The notes under the pieces were generated by a model. The model was not told the DNA's origin and searched no databases. It worked only from the letters and a program-made list of their open reading frames with translations. From assembly GCA_020345785.1 (NCBI GenBank), contig CP070771.1, positions 287,072-303,048 on the forward strand: a stretch of DNA of 15,977 nucleotides. The letters are read 5' to 3'. This DNA comes from Desulfobacterales bacterium (GTDB lineage Bacteria > Desulfobacterota > Desulfobacteria > Desulfobacterales > JAFDCJ01). How positions within the stretch are numbered: the stretch's first letter is position 1; every line of letters begins with the position of its first letter. Below are positions 6,644 through 13,635 of the stretch, piece by piece. The translations under genes and the position numbers were made by a program.

Positions 6644-6761
6644 TGGTTTGCCAATAAGTTGTGCAAGAAACTTCTTTCACGTCGCCAATAATTTGAATTT
6701 ATTAGATTATTTAAATCAGATAGTATTTTGTAGAATCTGAACAAAATCATTTAAAAAATAA

Positions 6762-6863
6762 CTATTACCTGAATTTTTAAAACCAAACATCGCTCGAAGT
6801 TATTCCTTATAATGTGGCTTCGAACGCTGTAAATGAGATTTACGTGCAAAATTCAGGTAATAG
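6762..6863. repeat. MITE-like inverted-repeat element 1 (ATTACCTGAATTTT ends)
   Basis: Perfect 16-bp terminal inverted repeats CTATTACCTGAATTTT occupy 6762-6777 and 6848-6863, enclosing about 70 bases with an imperfect inner pair CGCTCGAAG/CTTCGAACG. The right end shares 20 identical bases, inverted, with the left end of the element at 12155-12250. Confidence 0.75.
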
Positions 6864-7013
6864 GCTGAAAAGATTGACGCCGTGATTAAAATCGCGTATG
6901 CGTATTTAGAAGGCGTCAAACGGCACACCTTTCAAATCACACTCAAACCTTGTTCACACATACAGACAATATGTCCCCGCGATTTCTTTCGCGATCTTCC
7001 GGGAGGTCTAAAC

Positions 7014-8621
7014 GTGCAAAAACTTCATATATCCCTCCAATGGAAATTCTTTCTGTGCATTGCACTGATGGTTATCCCCATCTTAGGCATAATAATCACC
7101 TGGAACGCCATTCAGCATGAAAACCAGTCCAATGTCCAGATGGTTAATCAGGCCAGGATTTTATCCAGACAAATCATACTAACCCGGCAATGGATCACCG
7201 ACTGCGGTGGCGTGTTTGTGAATCTTGACAGCCGGGGAGCGAGGGATATCCAGTGTTTTTTTGACGATAAACTGGAAACCGGCAAGGGAGCATACCAGCG
7301 ATTTACGCCTTCGATGGTCACCCGCAAACTATCCCAGTATTCAGCCCGCCAGGATTTGTACCGCTTTCGATTGGCCAGCTTAACCCCCCTGAATCCGGAA
7401 AACCAGCCTGACGACTTTGAGAGGGAGGCGCTAACTTTATTTCAGGAAAAACGTTTAGACGAAACATACCGATTTGCCGGCTATGACGGCCGGCAGTATT
7501 TCCAGTACATTGTCCCGCTTTATATGGAACAACAATGCCTCAAATGCCATACCCGCAAGGAAGATTCCGTTAATGCCATCGGCGGTGGTCTCAGCGTATT
7601 TCTGCCCATTGACAAATTGCTATCCGCTACTCGAAAAAACCATCTGAAACTGGCGGCTGCCGGCACCGGTTTGATATTCATGACCATCTTCACCCTGTTC
7701 GTACTGATGCGGCGCTTCGTAATCAAACCATTAAAAAGCCTGGAAGAGATGGCCGACGAAATCGGAAAAGGCAATTTGGATGCCCGCGTGACCATTAAAA
7801 CCGGTGACGAATTCGAAAAATTGGGTCATCGGTTTAACACCATGGCACAACGGCTCTCAAAAGGGCGCGTTCACCTGGAAGAGCAGATTGCCCAGGCAAC
7901 CAAAGAGCTATCGGATGCCAACCGGGAACTGCAAACCCTGGATAAACTGAAATCGGATTTTCTGGCCAACATGTCTCACGAGTTGCGCACGCCGCTGACG
8001 GTGATCCGCGGCGGCATCGACTACCTGAACCGGACGATAAAAAAAGAAGATAATCGCAATTATCTTGAAATTATTGATAAAAACCTGGCGCGGCTGATTC
8101 ACCTGGTATCGGATCTGTTTGATTACACCAAGATCGAGGCTCAAAAAACGGATTGGTTGTTTGACCAGGCCAATCTGAGCGTACTCATCGAGGAAGTCAT
8201 TGAAATCATCAGCCCCTTGTCAATGGACAAAAACATCACCCTAGAGTACGTAAACCCGGGTGATATTCTGGTAGAAATGGATCTGGAACGCATCGAGCAG
8301 GTCCTGGTGAACCTCATCGATAATGCCATCAAATTTTCCGCCCAGGATACGCAAATCCAAATTAAGCTTGAAGAAGACCTGTCCCATGTAACCGTATCCG
8401 TCAGGGACCAGGGCGTTGGGATACCGTCCGAAAATTTAAAAACCATATTTAACAAATTTTCCACCGTGCCTTCGGCCGGCATTACCAAACCTGAGGGGAC
8501 CGGCTTGGGACTGGCGATCTGCAAAGCCATCATCGAAGCCCATGACGGTCGGATCTGGGCGGAAAGCGTCAAAGGGGAATCCAGCACCTTTTATTTTTCC
8601 CTGCTAAAAAAGAGGCCCTAA
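7014..8621 (+). CDS. Membrane sensor histidine kinase with a c-type heme (DUF3365/Tll0287-like) sensor domain
   Basis: GTG at 7014 is preferred because GGGAGGT (7001-7007) precedes it and residues then run straight into a transmembrane helix. The longer frame from 6882 has no site. The 535 residues comprise TM1 (about 11-30), an extracytoplasmic domain with one CxxCH (C175, C178, H179; QQCLKCHTR), TM2 (about 211-233), HAMP (about 234-285), a HisKA domain with H322 (SHELRTP) and an HATPase_c domain with N-box (N433, N437), G1 DQGVGI (465-470) and G2 GTGLGL (495-500). A periplasmic heme-bearing sensor suggests detection of redox state or a small ligand such as NO. It is divergent from the OmpR-type regulator, its probable partner. 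The stop codon lies inside an inverted-repeat element. Confidence 0.93.
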   Translation: MQKLHISLQWKFFLCIALMVIPILGIIITWNAIQHENQSNVQMVNQARILSRQIILTRQWITDCGGVFVNLDSRGARDIQCFFDDKLETGKGAYQRFTPSMVTRKLSQYSARQDLYRFRLASLTPLNPENQPDDFEREALTLFQEKRLDETYRFAGYDGRQYFQYIVPLYMEQQCLKCHTRKEDSVNAIGGGLSVFLPIDKLLSATRKNHLKLAAAGTGLIFMTIFTLFVLMRRFVIKPLKSLEEMADEIGKGNLDARVTIKTGDEFEKLGHRFNTMAQRLSKGRVHLEEQIAQATKELSDANRELQTLDKLKSDFLANMSHELRTPLTVIRGGIDYLNRTIKKEDNRNYLEIIDKNLARLIHLVSDLFDYTKIEAQKTDWLFDQANLSVLIEEVIEIISPLSMDKNITLEYVNPGDILVEMDLERIEQVLVNLIDNAIKFSAQDTQIQIKLEEDLSHVTVSVRDQGVGIPSENLKTIFNKFSTVPSAGITKPEGTGLGLAICKAIIEAHDGRIWAESVKGESSTFYFSLLKKRP

Positions 8622-8717
8622 TTAATCCACCCCCTAAAAAATGGCCTTTTCGGGATTGCGAAATGCTTTTCGAAAATTGCAGAAAGTCGTTGGCTTGAAG
8701 GTTCGGTGGATTAATTA
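8619..8717. repeat. 99-bp inverted-repeat element overlapping the kinase stop codon
   Basis: Perfect 13-bp terminal repeats TAATTAATCCACC (8619-8631) and its complement (8705-8717) flank a 73-base core. The first three bases are the kinase stop codon TAA. As a transcript it could fold into one long hairpin and may serve as the kinase 3' end. Confidence 0.7.
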
Positions 8718-8835
8718 TTTTATGCTGCGCATATATTTTATATTTATTCATTCTTGATTTCATACCAGCGGGACAGATAAAATTGTGCCATTAAACGAGG
8801 TTGCTCTTGACTTTTTAGCTTTTTTGCCCCATTTG

Positions 8836-8855
8836 TTATGTTAAACCTAACATAA
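8836..8855. promoter_or_regulatory. AT-rich palindrome, possible operator
   Basis: TTATGTTA (8836-8843) and TAACATAA (8848-8855) form a perfect 8-bp inverted repeat around AACC. It lies about 280 nt upstream of the FmdE-like gene. It has a general resemblance to ModE-type operators (GTTAT...ATAAC). The link to the ModE-like protein in this window is speculative. Confidence 0.35.
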
Positions 8856-8931
8856 GGTAACGTGTTTTATTCGCGACTGAGCATTGCATAAATGGTTGCC
8901 TCTGATCCACAGGGCCAGGTTAACGAAAAAA

Positions 8932-8970
8932 TGCCTAAAATGCGCTAAAATGACTAAACTGTCTAAAATT
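8932..8970. repeat. Degenerate 9-10-nt tandem repeat (TGCCTAAAA)
   Basis: TGCCTAAAA, TGCGCTAAAA, TGACTAAAC, TGTCTAAAAT run in tandem, sharing a CTAAAA core. The period differs from the heptad tracts. Confidence 0.55.
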
Positions 8971-9018
8971 AAGGCGTTATATCGTTATTTATTAAAGATA
9001 GTATTCCAATATTGGGAA

Positions 9019-9053
9019 CATCCAGGATCAAGCATCGAGTATCCAGTATCGGG
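9019..9053. repeat. Heptad tract CATCCAG
   Basis: Five in-phase 7-mers are read: CATCCAG, GATCAAG, CATCGAG, TATCCAG, TATCGGG. Confidence 0.65.
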
Positions 9054-9133
9054 CACGTGTAAGCAGACTTGAAATCCAGTTAAATTACACGACTTAATTC
9101 TATACGCTCAAAAGCTCAGAATATAATGTAAGT

Positions 9134-9850
9134 ATGCAAGATTTCGAATCACTTTTAAAAAGCTCGGCCGCAGCCCACGGGCACCTCTGCCCGGGACAGG
9201 TGGTCGGGGTGCGCATGGCCATGCTGGGCTGCAAACTCATTGGATTGGATGAACCCACCCGTCGCGACCAGATCAAAAAGCTCATCGTGTATGTCGAGAT
9301 GGACCGCTGCACGGCCGACGCCGTGGCCCACGTTACGGGCGTCAAATTGGGACGCCGCTCCCTGAAATTTATGGACTATGGCATCATGGCGGCCACCTTT
9401 TTGAATCTTGAAACCGGTAAAGCCTTTAGGGTGATTTCCACCGAAGAGGCCCGCAGCCTGGCACCGGCTTACGCACCGGAAATAGAACCGAAGTACCCTC
9501 AACAACTTGAAGCCTACAAGCGCATGCCGGACAGCGTGTTATTTCGGGTGCAGCAAGTGAACGTGACCATCGATGAGTTTGATCTGCCCGGTCCTACCCG
9601 CTGCAAGGTGGTCTGCGATCATTGCGGCCAGGTAGTACGGGACCACCGCGAGGTGATCAAAGATGGCCGCAAGCTCTGCAAGCCTTGCGCCGCAGGCGCC
9701 TATTATTCAGATGCTCGTGAAGTCACCTGGCCGGACATGAATTGGGCGCCCGAGAAAATCAGCCAAGCTGCGCCCGACGGCGATCGGCAAGAAAAGCAGT
9801 CGCCAAAAGCCGAGAGCTCTTGTTGGTTTGAAAATGAGTTGGATAGTTGA
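9134..9850 (+). CDS. FmdE-family protein with C-terminal zinc ribbon
   Basis: The 238-residue soluble protein opens with the FmdE (PF02663) signature AAAHGHLCPGQVVGVRMA (H15, H17, C19) and VEMDRCTADAV (C59), both expected metal ligands. A zinc ribbon of DksA/TraR style follows, with C161-x2-C164-x17-C182-x2-C185. The FmdE name comes from subunit E of molybdenum formylmethanofuran dehydrogenase. Stand-alone bacterial copies often lie near molybdopterin enzymes, and their biochemical role is not established. Here a molybdopterin-binding protein with its own cysteine cluster follows after about 140 nt on the same strand, so a shared role in molybdenum cofactor handling is likely. The start is preceded by no good ribosome binding site, but the residues match the usual beginning of the family. 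The tail (about 205-238) is polar and variable. Confidence 0.88.
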   Translation: MQDFESLLKSSAAAHGHLCPGQVVGVRMAMLGCKLIGLDEPTRRDQIKKLIVYVEMDRCTADAVAHVTGVKLGRRSLKFMDYGIMAATFLNLETGKAFRVISTEEARSLAPAYAPEIEPKYPQQLEAYKRMPDSVLFRVQQVNVTIDEFDLPGPTRCKVVCDHCGQVVRDHREVIKDGRKLCKPCAAGAYYSDAREVTWPDMNWAPEKISQAAPDGDRQEKQSPKAESSCWFENELDS

Positions 9851-9972
9851 CTGGTTGATTAGTTGACAAGTGGATGGAATTAAATCGATATAGCGATAGG
9901 GATTCGGCGGTGGTCTTACAGCTCTATGCTCCGAGCGCTATGCCCTATGCCCTGTGCTTTTCGTACTATGCC
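9846..9972. repeat. Heptad tracts upstream of the molybdopterin-binding gene (GTTGACT and CTATGCC)
   Basis: A weak tract GTTGACT, GGTTGAT, TAGTTGA spans 9846-9866, starting inside the FmdE-like stop region. A strong tract at 9924-9972 repeats CTATGCC-like 7-mers, with CTATGCT at 9924, CTATGCC at 9938, 9945 and 9966, and CTGTGCT at 9952, all in one 7-nt phase. It ends close to the ribosome binding site of the next gene. Confidence 0.7.
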
Positions 9973-9992
9973 CGAGAAGGAGTCTCAGAATC

Positions 9993-11024
9993 GTGCTAAA
10001 AAAAATAAAGCTAAAAGATGCCGTCGGAACCAAACTGGCCCATGATATTACCGAGATTCGCCCCGGCGAGTTCAAAGGGCCGGCCTTTTTAAAAGGCTAC
10101 ACCGTTTGTGATGATGATCTGTGCCACCTGCAAAAGCTGGGTAAGAATCATCTTTATCAGCTTGACCTGGCTGAGGACGAAATTCATGAAGACGAGGCCG
10201 CGGCCATTTTAGCCGCCGGATTGGCCGGAGAAGGAATTGTCTGGCAGGATGCGCCCCGGGAAGGCAAGATCAAGCTTCTGGCAGAAAGAGACGGTCTTTT
10301 CATCGTCAATACCACATCGCTGGCGGCGTTTAATATGGTCGATGAAGTGATGTGTGCCACCCTGCATAATCACACCCTGGTCAAAGCGGGACAGTTGGTG
10401 GCCGCCACCCGGGCTATACCCCTGATAATGAAGCGCGCGCCGATTGAACGGGCGGCCGCCATCGCGAAGCAGAACGGCGCCACCCTGTCCGTCAAAGCCC
10501 TGCGACCGGCCAAAGTGGGGTTAGTGATTACCGGCAACGAGGTTTATCACGGTCTGATTGAAGACCGGTTTGCTCCGATTCTTAGTGAAAAAGTGACTGC
10601 CCTGAACAGCACGGTGGGAGCGCTGGCGTTTGCCCCGGATGATCCTGAAATCATCAGCGAGGCCATTCGAACCCAATTGGAGCGCGGCTGTGATTTACTG
10701 ATGTTGAGCGGCGGCATGAGCGTAGACCCGGATGATGTCACCCGCAAAGGCATCCGCATGGCCGGCGCCGCAGAGATGCACTACGGCTCGGCGGTGCTGC
10801 CCGGCGCCATGTTTTTGGTGGCTTACATCGGAGATGTGCCGTTGCTGGGGGTACCAGCCTGCGGTTTGTATCACCGGATCACGGTGCTGGACCTCGTATT
10901 GCCCAGAATTCTGGCCGGGGAAAAAATCGGTAAGGCGGAGCTGGCGTTTTTGGGTCACGGGGGACTTTGCAAGGATTGTGAGGAGTGTGTATATCCACAT
11001 TGCCCGTTTGGTAAGGGCGCCTGA
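9993..11024 (+). CDS. Molybdopterin-binding protein (MoCF-type domain) with C-terminal cysteine cluster
   Basis: GTG at 9993 is chosen because GAAGGAG (9975-9981) precedes it and the product then begins with LKKIKLKDAVGTKLAHDIT, the usual beginning; a longer frame from 9954 adds only a repeat-derived peptide. The 343-residue protein has a MoeA-like N-terminal part and a MoCF domain (about 174-290) with ITGNEVYHG (179-187), LMLSGGMSVDPDDV (236-249) and LPGAMF (269-274). It lacks the rest of MoeA. The C-terminus carries C326-x2-C329-x2-C332-x4-C337, probably a Zn or Fe-S site. It likely binds molybdopterin or its precursors, perhaps in cofactor sensing or delivery. It lies downstream of the FmdE-like gene and has a paralogue at the left edge of the window. 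Confidence 0.88.
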   Translation: MLKKIKLKDAVGTKLAHDITEIRPGEFKGPAFLKGYTVCDDDLCHLQKLGKNHLYQLDLAEDEIHEDEAAAILAAGLAGEGIVWQDAPREGKIKLLAERDGLFIVNTTSLAAFNMVDEVMCATLHNHTLVKAGQLVAATRAIPLIMKRAPIERAAAIAKQNGATLSVKALRPAKVGLVITGNEVYHGLIEDRFAPILSEKVTALNSTVGALAFAPDDPEIISEAIRTQLERGCDLLMLSGGMSVDPDDVTRKGIRMAGAAEMHYGSAVLPGAMFLVAYIGDVPLLGVPACGLYHRITVLDLVLPRILAGEKIGKAELAFLGHGGLCKDCEECVYPHCPFGKGA

Positions 11025-11192
11025 ATTTTGAATCGGAGAAATGCGGAACCGGTGAAGCGGTGAAAAAGATAGCTGCGGCAGAGAAGATGGTGCCGGTTAA
11101 AGGCCGAATAAGCATCATTTTGCATATGCCCCTATCCCTATATTCATGAAAATTATATTTAAGCTAAAGATCAACGCGAAAGGAGGCGCAAA

Positions 11193-11408
11193 ATGGCGGT
11201 ATCAAGCAAGTACGGCAAAATTGATATTCCGAAAATAGGCAAAGACGAACCCGTCTTTATTCTGAGGGCACAGGACAAGCTGACCGAGGCAGCCATCGAG
11301 ATGTATAAGAGCCTCGCGACTTCCCATGGTTCGCCGGTAGCCGATCAGCTCGAAAATGAGATCGAGCGGTTTCGCAAGTGGACGGGTACCAGGAAGATAC
11401 CGGATTAG
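11193..11408 (+). CDS. Small hypothetical protein, 71 residues
   Basis: A near-ideal ribosome binding site (AAAGGAGG, 8 nt before the ATG) supports a real gene. The product is soluble, charged and helical in character: a short N-terminal segment with KIDIPKIGKDEPVFILRAQDK is followed by a helix-rich middle (TEAAIEMYKSLA) and an acidic-basic C-terminus (LENEIERFRKWTGTR). No cysteines, signal peptide or membrane segment are present. I do not recognise the family. It follows the molybdopterin-binding gene after 168 nt on the same strand, and no terminator is seen in between, so cotranscription is possible. Confidence 0.7.
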   Translation: MAVSSKYGKIDIPKIGKDEPVFILRAQDKLTEAAIEMYKSLATSHGSPVADQLENEIERFRKWTGTRKIPD

Positions 11409-11438
11409 CGACGCGTCGTTCGATCGAAATATCTATCT

Positions 11439-12032
11439 CTAGTCCAATTTTTTTTCTGCCAATACTCGCTTTTCAAAGTCTTTTGCATGAAAATAGCTCA
11501 GCTGTAAAACTCTATTCAGAACCCTCCCATCGATGACCATGAGGCCCAGAAATATGCATCCCATACCTGCATATTCCAGAAGGTGGATGACTTCAGCCAG
11601 CACTCCCACTCTCAAAAGGAGCGCGCTGACCGGCATCAGAAAGGTCACCAGCAATACGTTGGTTGCTCCGGCAGCGGCCAGAATCCGAAAATAGAGCAAG
11701 TAGGCCATGGCGGTACTCACGGTCGCCAGGCCGAAGACTGCCGCGACGGGTGCTGCGGATGGCTGAGATAGGCCCAAAGCGCCGGTCACAAGGACCAGCG
11801 GAAGCATGATCACACTGGAACAAATCAGCATACCCGCTGAGTTTACTACCGGTGCTGTTTTTTTAAGGTACACCACGGCTGTTAATATGAGTGCCGCCAA
11901 AACCACGCGCAGGAAGACGATGGCAAAGGGCTGAAAGCCGCGCAGTGCAACTTCCACAAAAAAGAAGGAGCCGCCCCAGAAAACTGAAAGCACCACCAGC
12001 ATCGCCCACTCGAATGGTTTCATTGAACTCAT
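11439..12032 (-). pseudogene. EamA/DMT-type permease with a large in-frame internal deletion
   Basis: The 197-codon frame begins like a normal EamA transporter (FEWAMLVVLSVFWGGSFFFVEVALR, TM1-TM2 up to about residue 56) and ends like one (STAMAYLLYFRILAAAGATNVLLVTFLMPVSALLL and a last helix ending VIDGR). Members usually have about 290 residues and ten helices. Here roughly 90-100 residues (the rest of the first EamA repeat and the start of the second) are missing at VYLKK|TAPVV, coinciding with a T7 run at 11858-11864 on the plus strand. The frame is intact across the junction. Only about five or six helices remain, so transport is doubtful. It could be a recent deletion that preserves the frame by chance, or a shortened functional protein. 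A 3' extension of about 30 charged residues follows the last helix. Confidence 0.75.
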
Positions 12033-12154
12033 GTATCACTTTTCACTTTCAGCTCAAATTGTTTGAGTTTTAACTCTTAGATTTTGAGGGAAATATAGTG
12101 ACAATTGAAAGACCTGGCCACCCGATTCTTGCTATGTCAAAAAGAACGTAAGTT

Positions 12155-12250
12155 ATTACCTGAATTTTGCACGTATTCTTAACAACAATGAAAAAGGCGC
12201 GTTGCTAGGAGGTGCTCCGCAGCTCAGTTCGCTGGAAAAAATTCAGGTAT
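12155..12250. repeat. MITE-like inverted-repeat element 2 (ATTACCTGAATTTT ends)
   Basis: ATTACCTGAATTTT (12155-12168) pairs with AAAATTCAGGTAT (12237-12249) and shares ATTACCTGAATTTTGCACGT exactly with the complement of 6842-6861. The core includes GC-rich segments (GCGCGTTGCTAGGAGG) unlike element 1. The length of 96 bp is close to the 98 bp of element 1. Confidence 0.7.
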
Positions 12251-12363
12251 CTGTTATTTTTTTACCGACCTATATACAAAATTAAGGCCAAAGGGCAACC
12301 GACCGCGATAGGTCCGTTGGGTTTCGATCCTGGTATCGAATCTGCGACAATGGACAGTTTTTA

Positions 12364-12422
12364 GTAGGTTGGGTAGAGGAACGAAAACCAACAAAAAACG
12401 CCCGGATCTCAACCCAACCTAC
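12364..12422. repeat. 59-bp palindromic element (GTAGGTTGGGT ends)
   Basis: Perfect 11-bp terminal repeats GTAGGTTGGGT (12364-12374) and ACCCAACCTAC (12412-12422) enclose a core with AGGAACGAAAACCAAC. I recall similar TAGGTTGGGT elements from many environmental bacteria. This is from memory, not a search. Confidence 0.65.
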
Positions 12423-12550
12423 CATCGAGGCAAAAATACGGCTTAATTGAAACATCCTTATTTTTGTACCTAGAACCGTTTTTCTATGTTTATTTCGCAA
12501 AAACAAAAATTACCCGGATGGTAACAACCCTGAAAAGCAGAAGTCCGAAA

Positions 12551-12684
12551 AAGGCCTCTGGTTACGGATTGGCCCGATCTAGTGCCAAGGCTTGAATAAT
12601 CAATACTTCAACGGTAATTTTTCGAATTTTTTTGATGCCAATTGATTCTAACTCCACAGTCAATTATCGTTGGCCGCATGAATA
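12551..12684 (+). repeat. Dispersed intergenic repeat, copy C
   Basis: It aligns to 6511-6643 with 19 mismatches and one 1-nt gap. The shared blocks include TGCCAAGGCTTGAAT-like, ATTGATTNTAACTCCAC and CGTTGGCCG-like stretches. It lies 60 nt from the NlpC/P60 stop codon on the opposite side. Confidence 0.8.
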
Positions 12685-12744
12685 AAGATTCATTTTCAAT
12701 TTAAAATATGATCGGTTTAGTAAAAAAACTACGATTGGAGACGG

Positions 12745-13302
12745 CTAGGGGTTTTTGCCAGCAGGCAAAATACGGCGTGCGGTCCAATAATACTTGCGCC
12801 AGTAATTGTCATCGATTTTGGAAATGGTGACGCCTTTGGTTTTGGAGGCATGCACAAATTGGGAACGGTTTAAAAATATACCTACGTGGCGTGGATAATT
12901 CGGCGGGGTAAAAAAAACGAGGTCTCCGGGCCTGAGATCGCCCAAGGCTACCGGTTTTCCCTCTCGTACCTGTGCGGTTGTTGTACGCGGCAAACTGATA
13001 TTAAAGGCATCTTTGTAAACCGCTTTCACAAACCCGGAGCAATCGATGCCTTCCCTGCCGGTTCCACCAAGTTGATGGCCGGTTCCTTTCCAGCGCTGAT
13101 ATTCTTCAAGAATGCGCTGCTCCACGTGATTGGTTTGAGGTTGCCCTTCAACTTTTGCCGCCCGACTCAAATCAGGAGCGGCGGCAGCAGGTTTTTTCTG
13201 ATTTGTCGTGCAAGATGTTGTATATACTGATAAAGTCAGGACCGTTATGCTGAATCCAAACAATAATAACTGCCGACAAGCTGTTATCAATGAACTCGAC
13301 AT
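12745..13302 (-). CDS. NlpC/P60-family cell-wall hydrolase, probable lipoprotein
   Basis: The 185-residue protein begins with a hydrophobic signal segment (residues about 8-27) ending at TTSC31, a weak but plausible lipobox. A proline/alanine-rich linker follows, then the NlpC/P60 (PF00877) domain from about residue 60. The catalytic cysteine is C88 (GIDCSGFV), the catalytic histidine H139 (PRHVGIFL), and the third polar residue is probably H151 (QFVHASK). These peptidases cut peptidoglycan stem peptides between D-Glu and the diamino acid in many members. Length and motif spacing are typical of the Spr/YafL-like group. The gene stands alone between repeat-rich spacers, so the context says nothing of a special role. 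Confidence 0.9.
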   Translation of the reverse strand: MSSSLITACRQLLLFGFSITVLTLSVYTTSCTTNQKKPAAAAPDLSRAAKVEGQPQTNHVEQRILEEYQRWKGTGHQLGGTGREGIDCSGFVKAVYKDAFNISLPRTTTAQVREGKPVALGDLRPGDLVFFTPPNYPRHVGIFLNRSQFVHASKTKGVTISKIDDNYWRKYYWTARRILPAGKNP

Positions 13303-13503
13303 AAATTATTTATCGGAAATTAGGCAAAAAACTTAAGATTTCAAATCCTGGTTGATACTAGAAGTATTGCTGGTTTAGACAGATTCATGAGGGGTTTGCA
13401 AAATAAAGCTCATTAATAATAAATTTCTCTTGAAAAACAGAAATATGAAATGAAGTGCGCTCGTTCATTGGGTAAGCGTGACGGGAGCAGTCTAAAAACC
13501 ACG

Positions 13504-13635
13504 ATGGAAGACGGTGTGATCCACCAGGGTCGATTCCTTTACTTTGGTGATCGCGAGTTTGATGTTGCCGAAGGCATACGTGCTGTCAACATAGAAAAGT
13601 TCCTCCAAGATCGGCTCTCAGACAATGTTGATTGA
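13504..13635 (+). CDS. Short hypothetical ORF overlapping the next ORF
   Basis: The frame is open from 13450 and an internal ATG at 13504 gives MEDGVIHQGRFLYFGDREFDV... of 43 residues. There is no good ribosome binding site. Its stop TGA overlaps the TTG start of the next frame (TTGA). It may be the first half of a gene broken by a frameshift, or it may be non-coding. The family is not recognised. Confidence 0.3.
   Translation: MEDGVIHQGRFLYFGDREFDVAEGIRAVNIEKFLQDRLSDNVD

Larger units (their letters stand above)
6229..7013. other. Long divergent intergenic region between response regulator and kinase
   Basis: About 785 bases lie between the two divergent starts. They hold two small hairpins (CCAACC/GGTTGG at 6439-6453 and TCCGG/CCGGA at 6454-6469), dispersed repeat B (6477-6643) and an inverted-repeat element (6762-6863). 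An open frame on the minus strand at 6478-6750 is repeat sequence and not a gene. Bases 6882-7013 are open in the kinase frame but are probably leader. Promoters for both genes must lie here, and none could be assigned safely. Confidence 0.6.
8622..9133. other. Intergenic region between kinase and FmdE-like gene
   Basis: About 510 bases contain the inverted-repeat element (8619-8717), an AT-rich palindrome (8836-8855), a 9-10-nt repeat tract (8932-8970) and a heptad tract (9019-9053). A 62-codon open frame at 8884-9072 runs through the repeats and is not considered a gene. TATAAT at 9122-9127 lies too close to the ATG for a normal leader. Confidence 0.6.
12033..12744. other. Repeat nest between the EamA remnant and the NlpC/P60 gene
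   Basis: About 710 bases contain three repeat elements: the MITE-like element 2 (12155-12250), a 59-bp GTAGGTTGGGT element (12364-12422) and dispersed repeat copy C (12551-12684). A 74-codon minus-strand frame at 12282-12506 overlaps the second repeat and is not supported. No promoter could be assigned. Confidence 0.65.

Noticed and set aside
6478..6750. 90-codon minus-strand frame in the kinase/regulator spacer
   Set aside because: It consists largely of dispersed repeat B, has no ribosome binding site, and the reading frame is not conserved in copy C.
9122..9127. TATAAT as a promoter -10 box for the FmdE-like gene
   Set aside because: It lies 7 nt before the ATG, which would give a leaderless transcript, and no -35 match is at the right distance.
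12282..12506. 74-codon minus-strand frame
   Set aside because: It runs through the 59-bp palindromic element and flanking repeats and shows no protein-like features.
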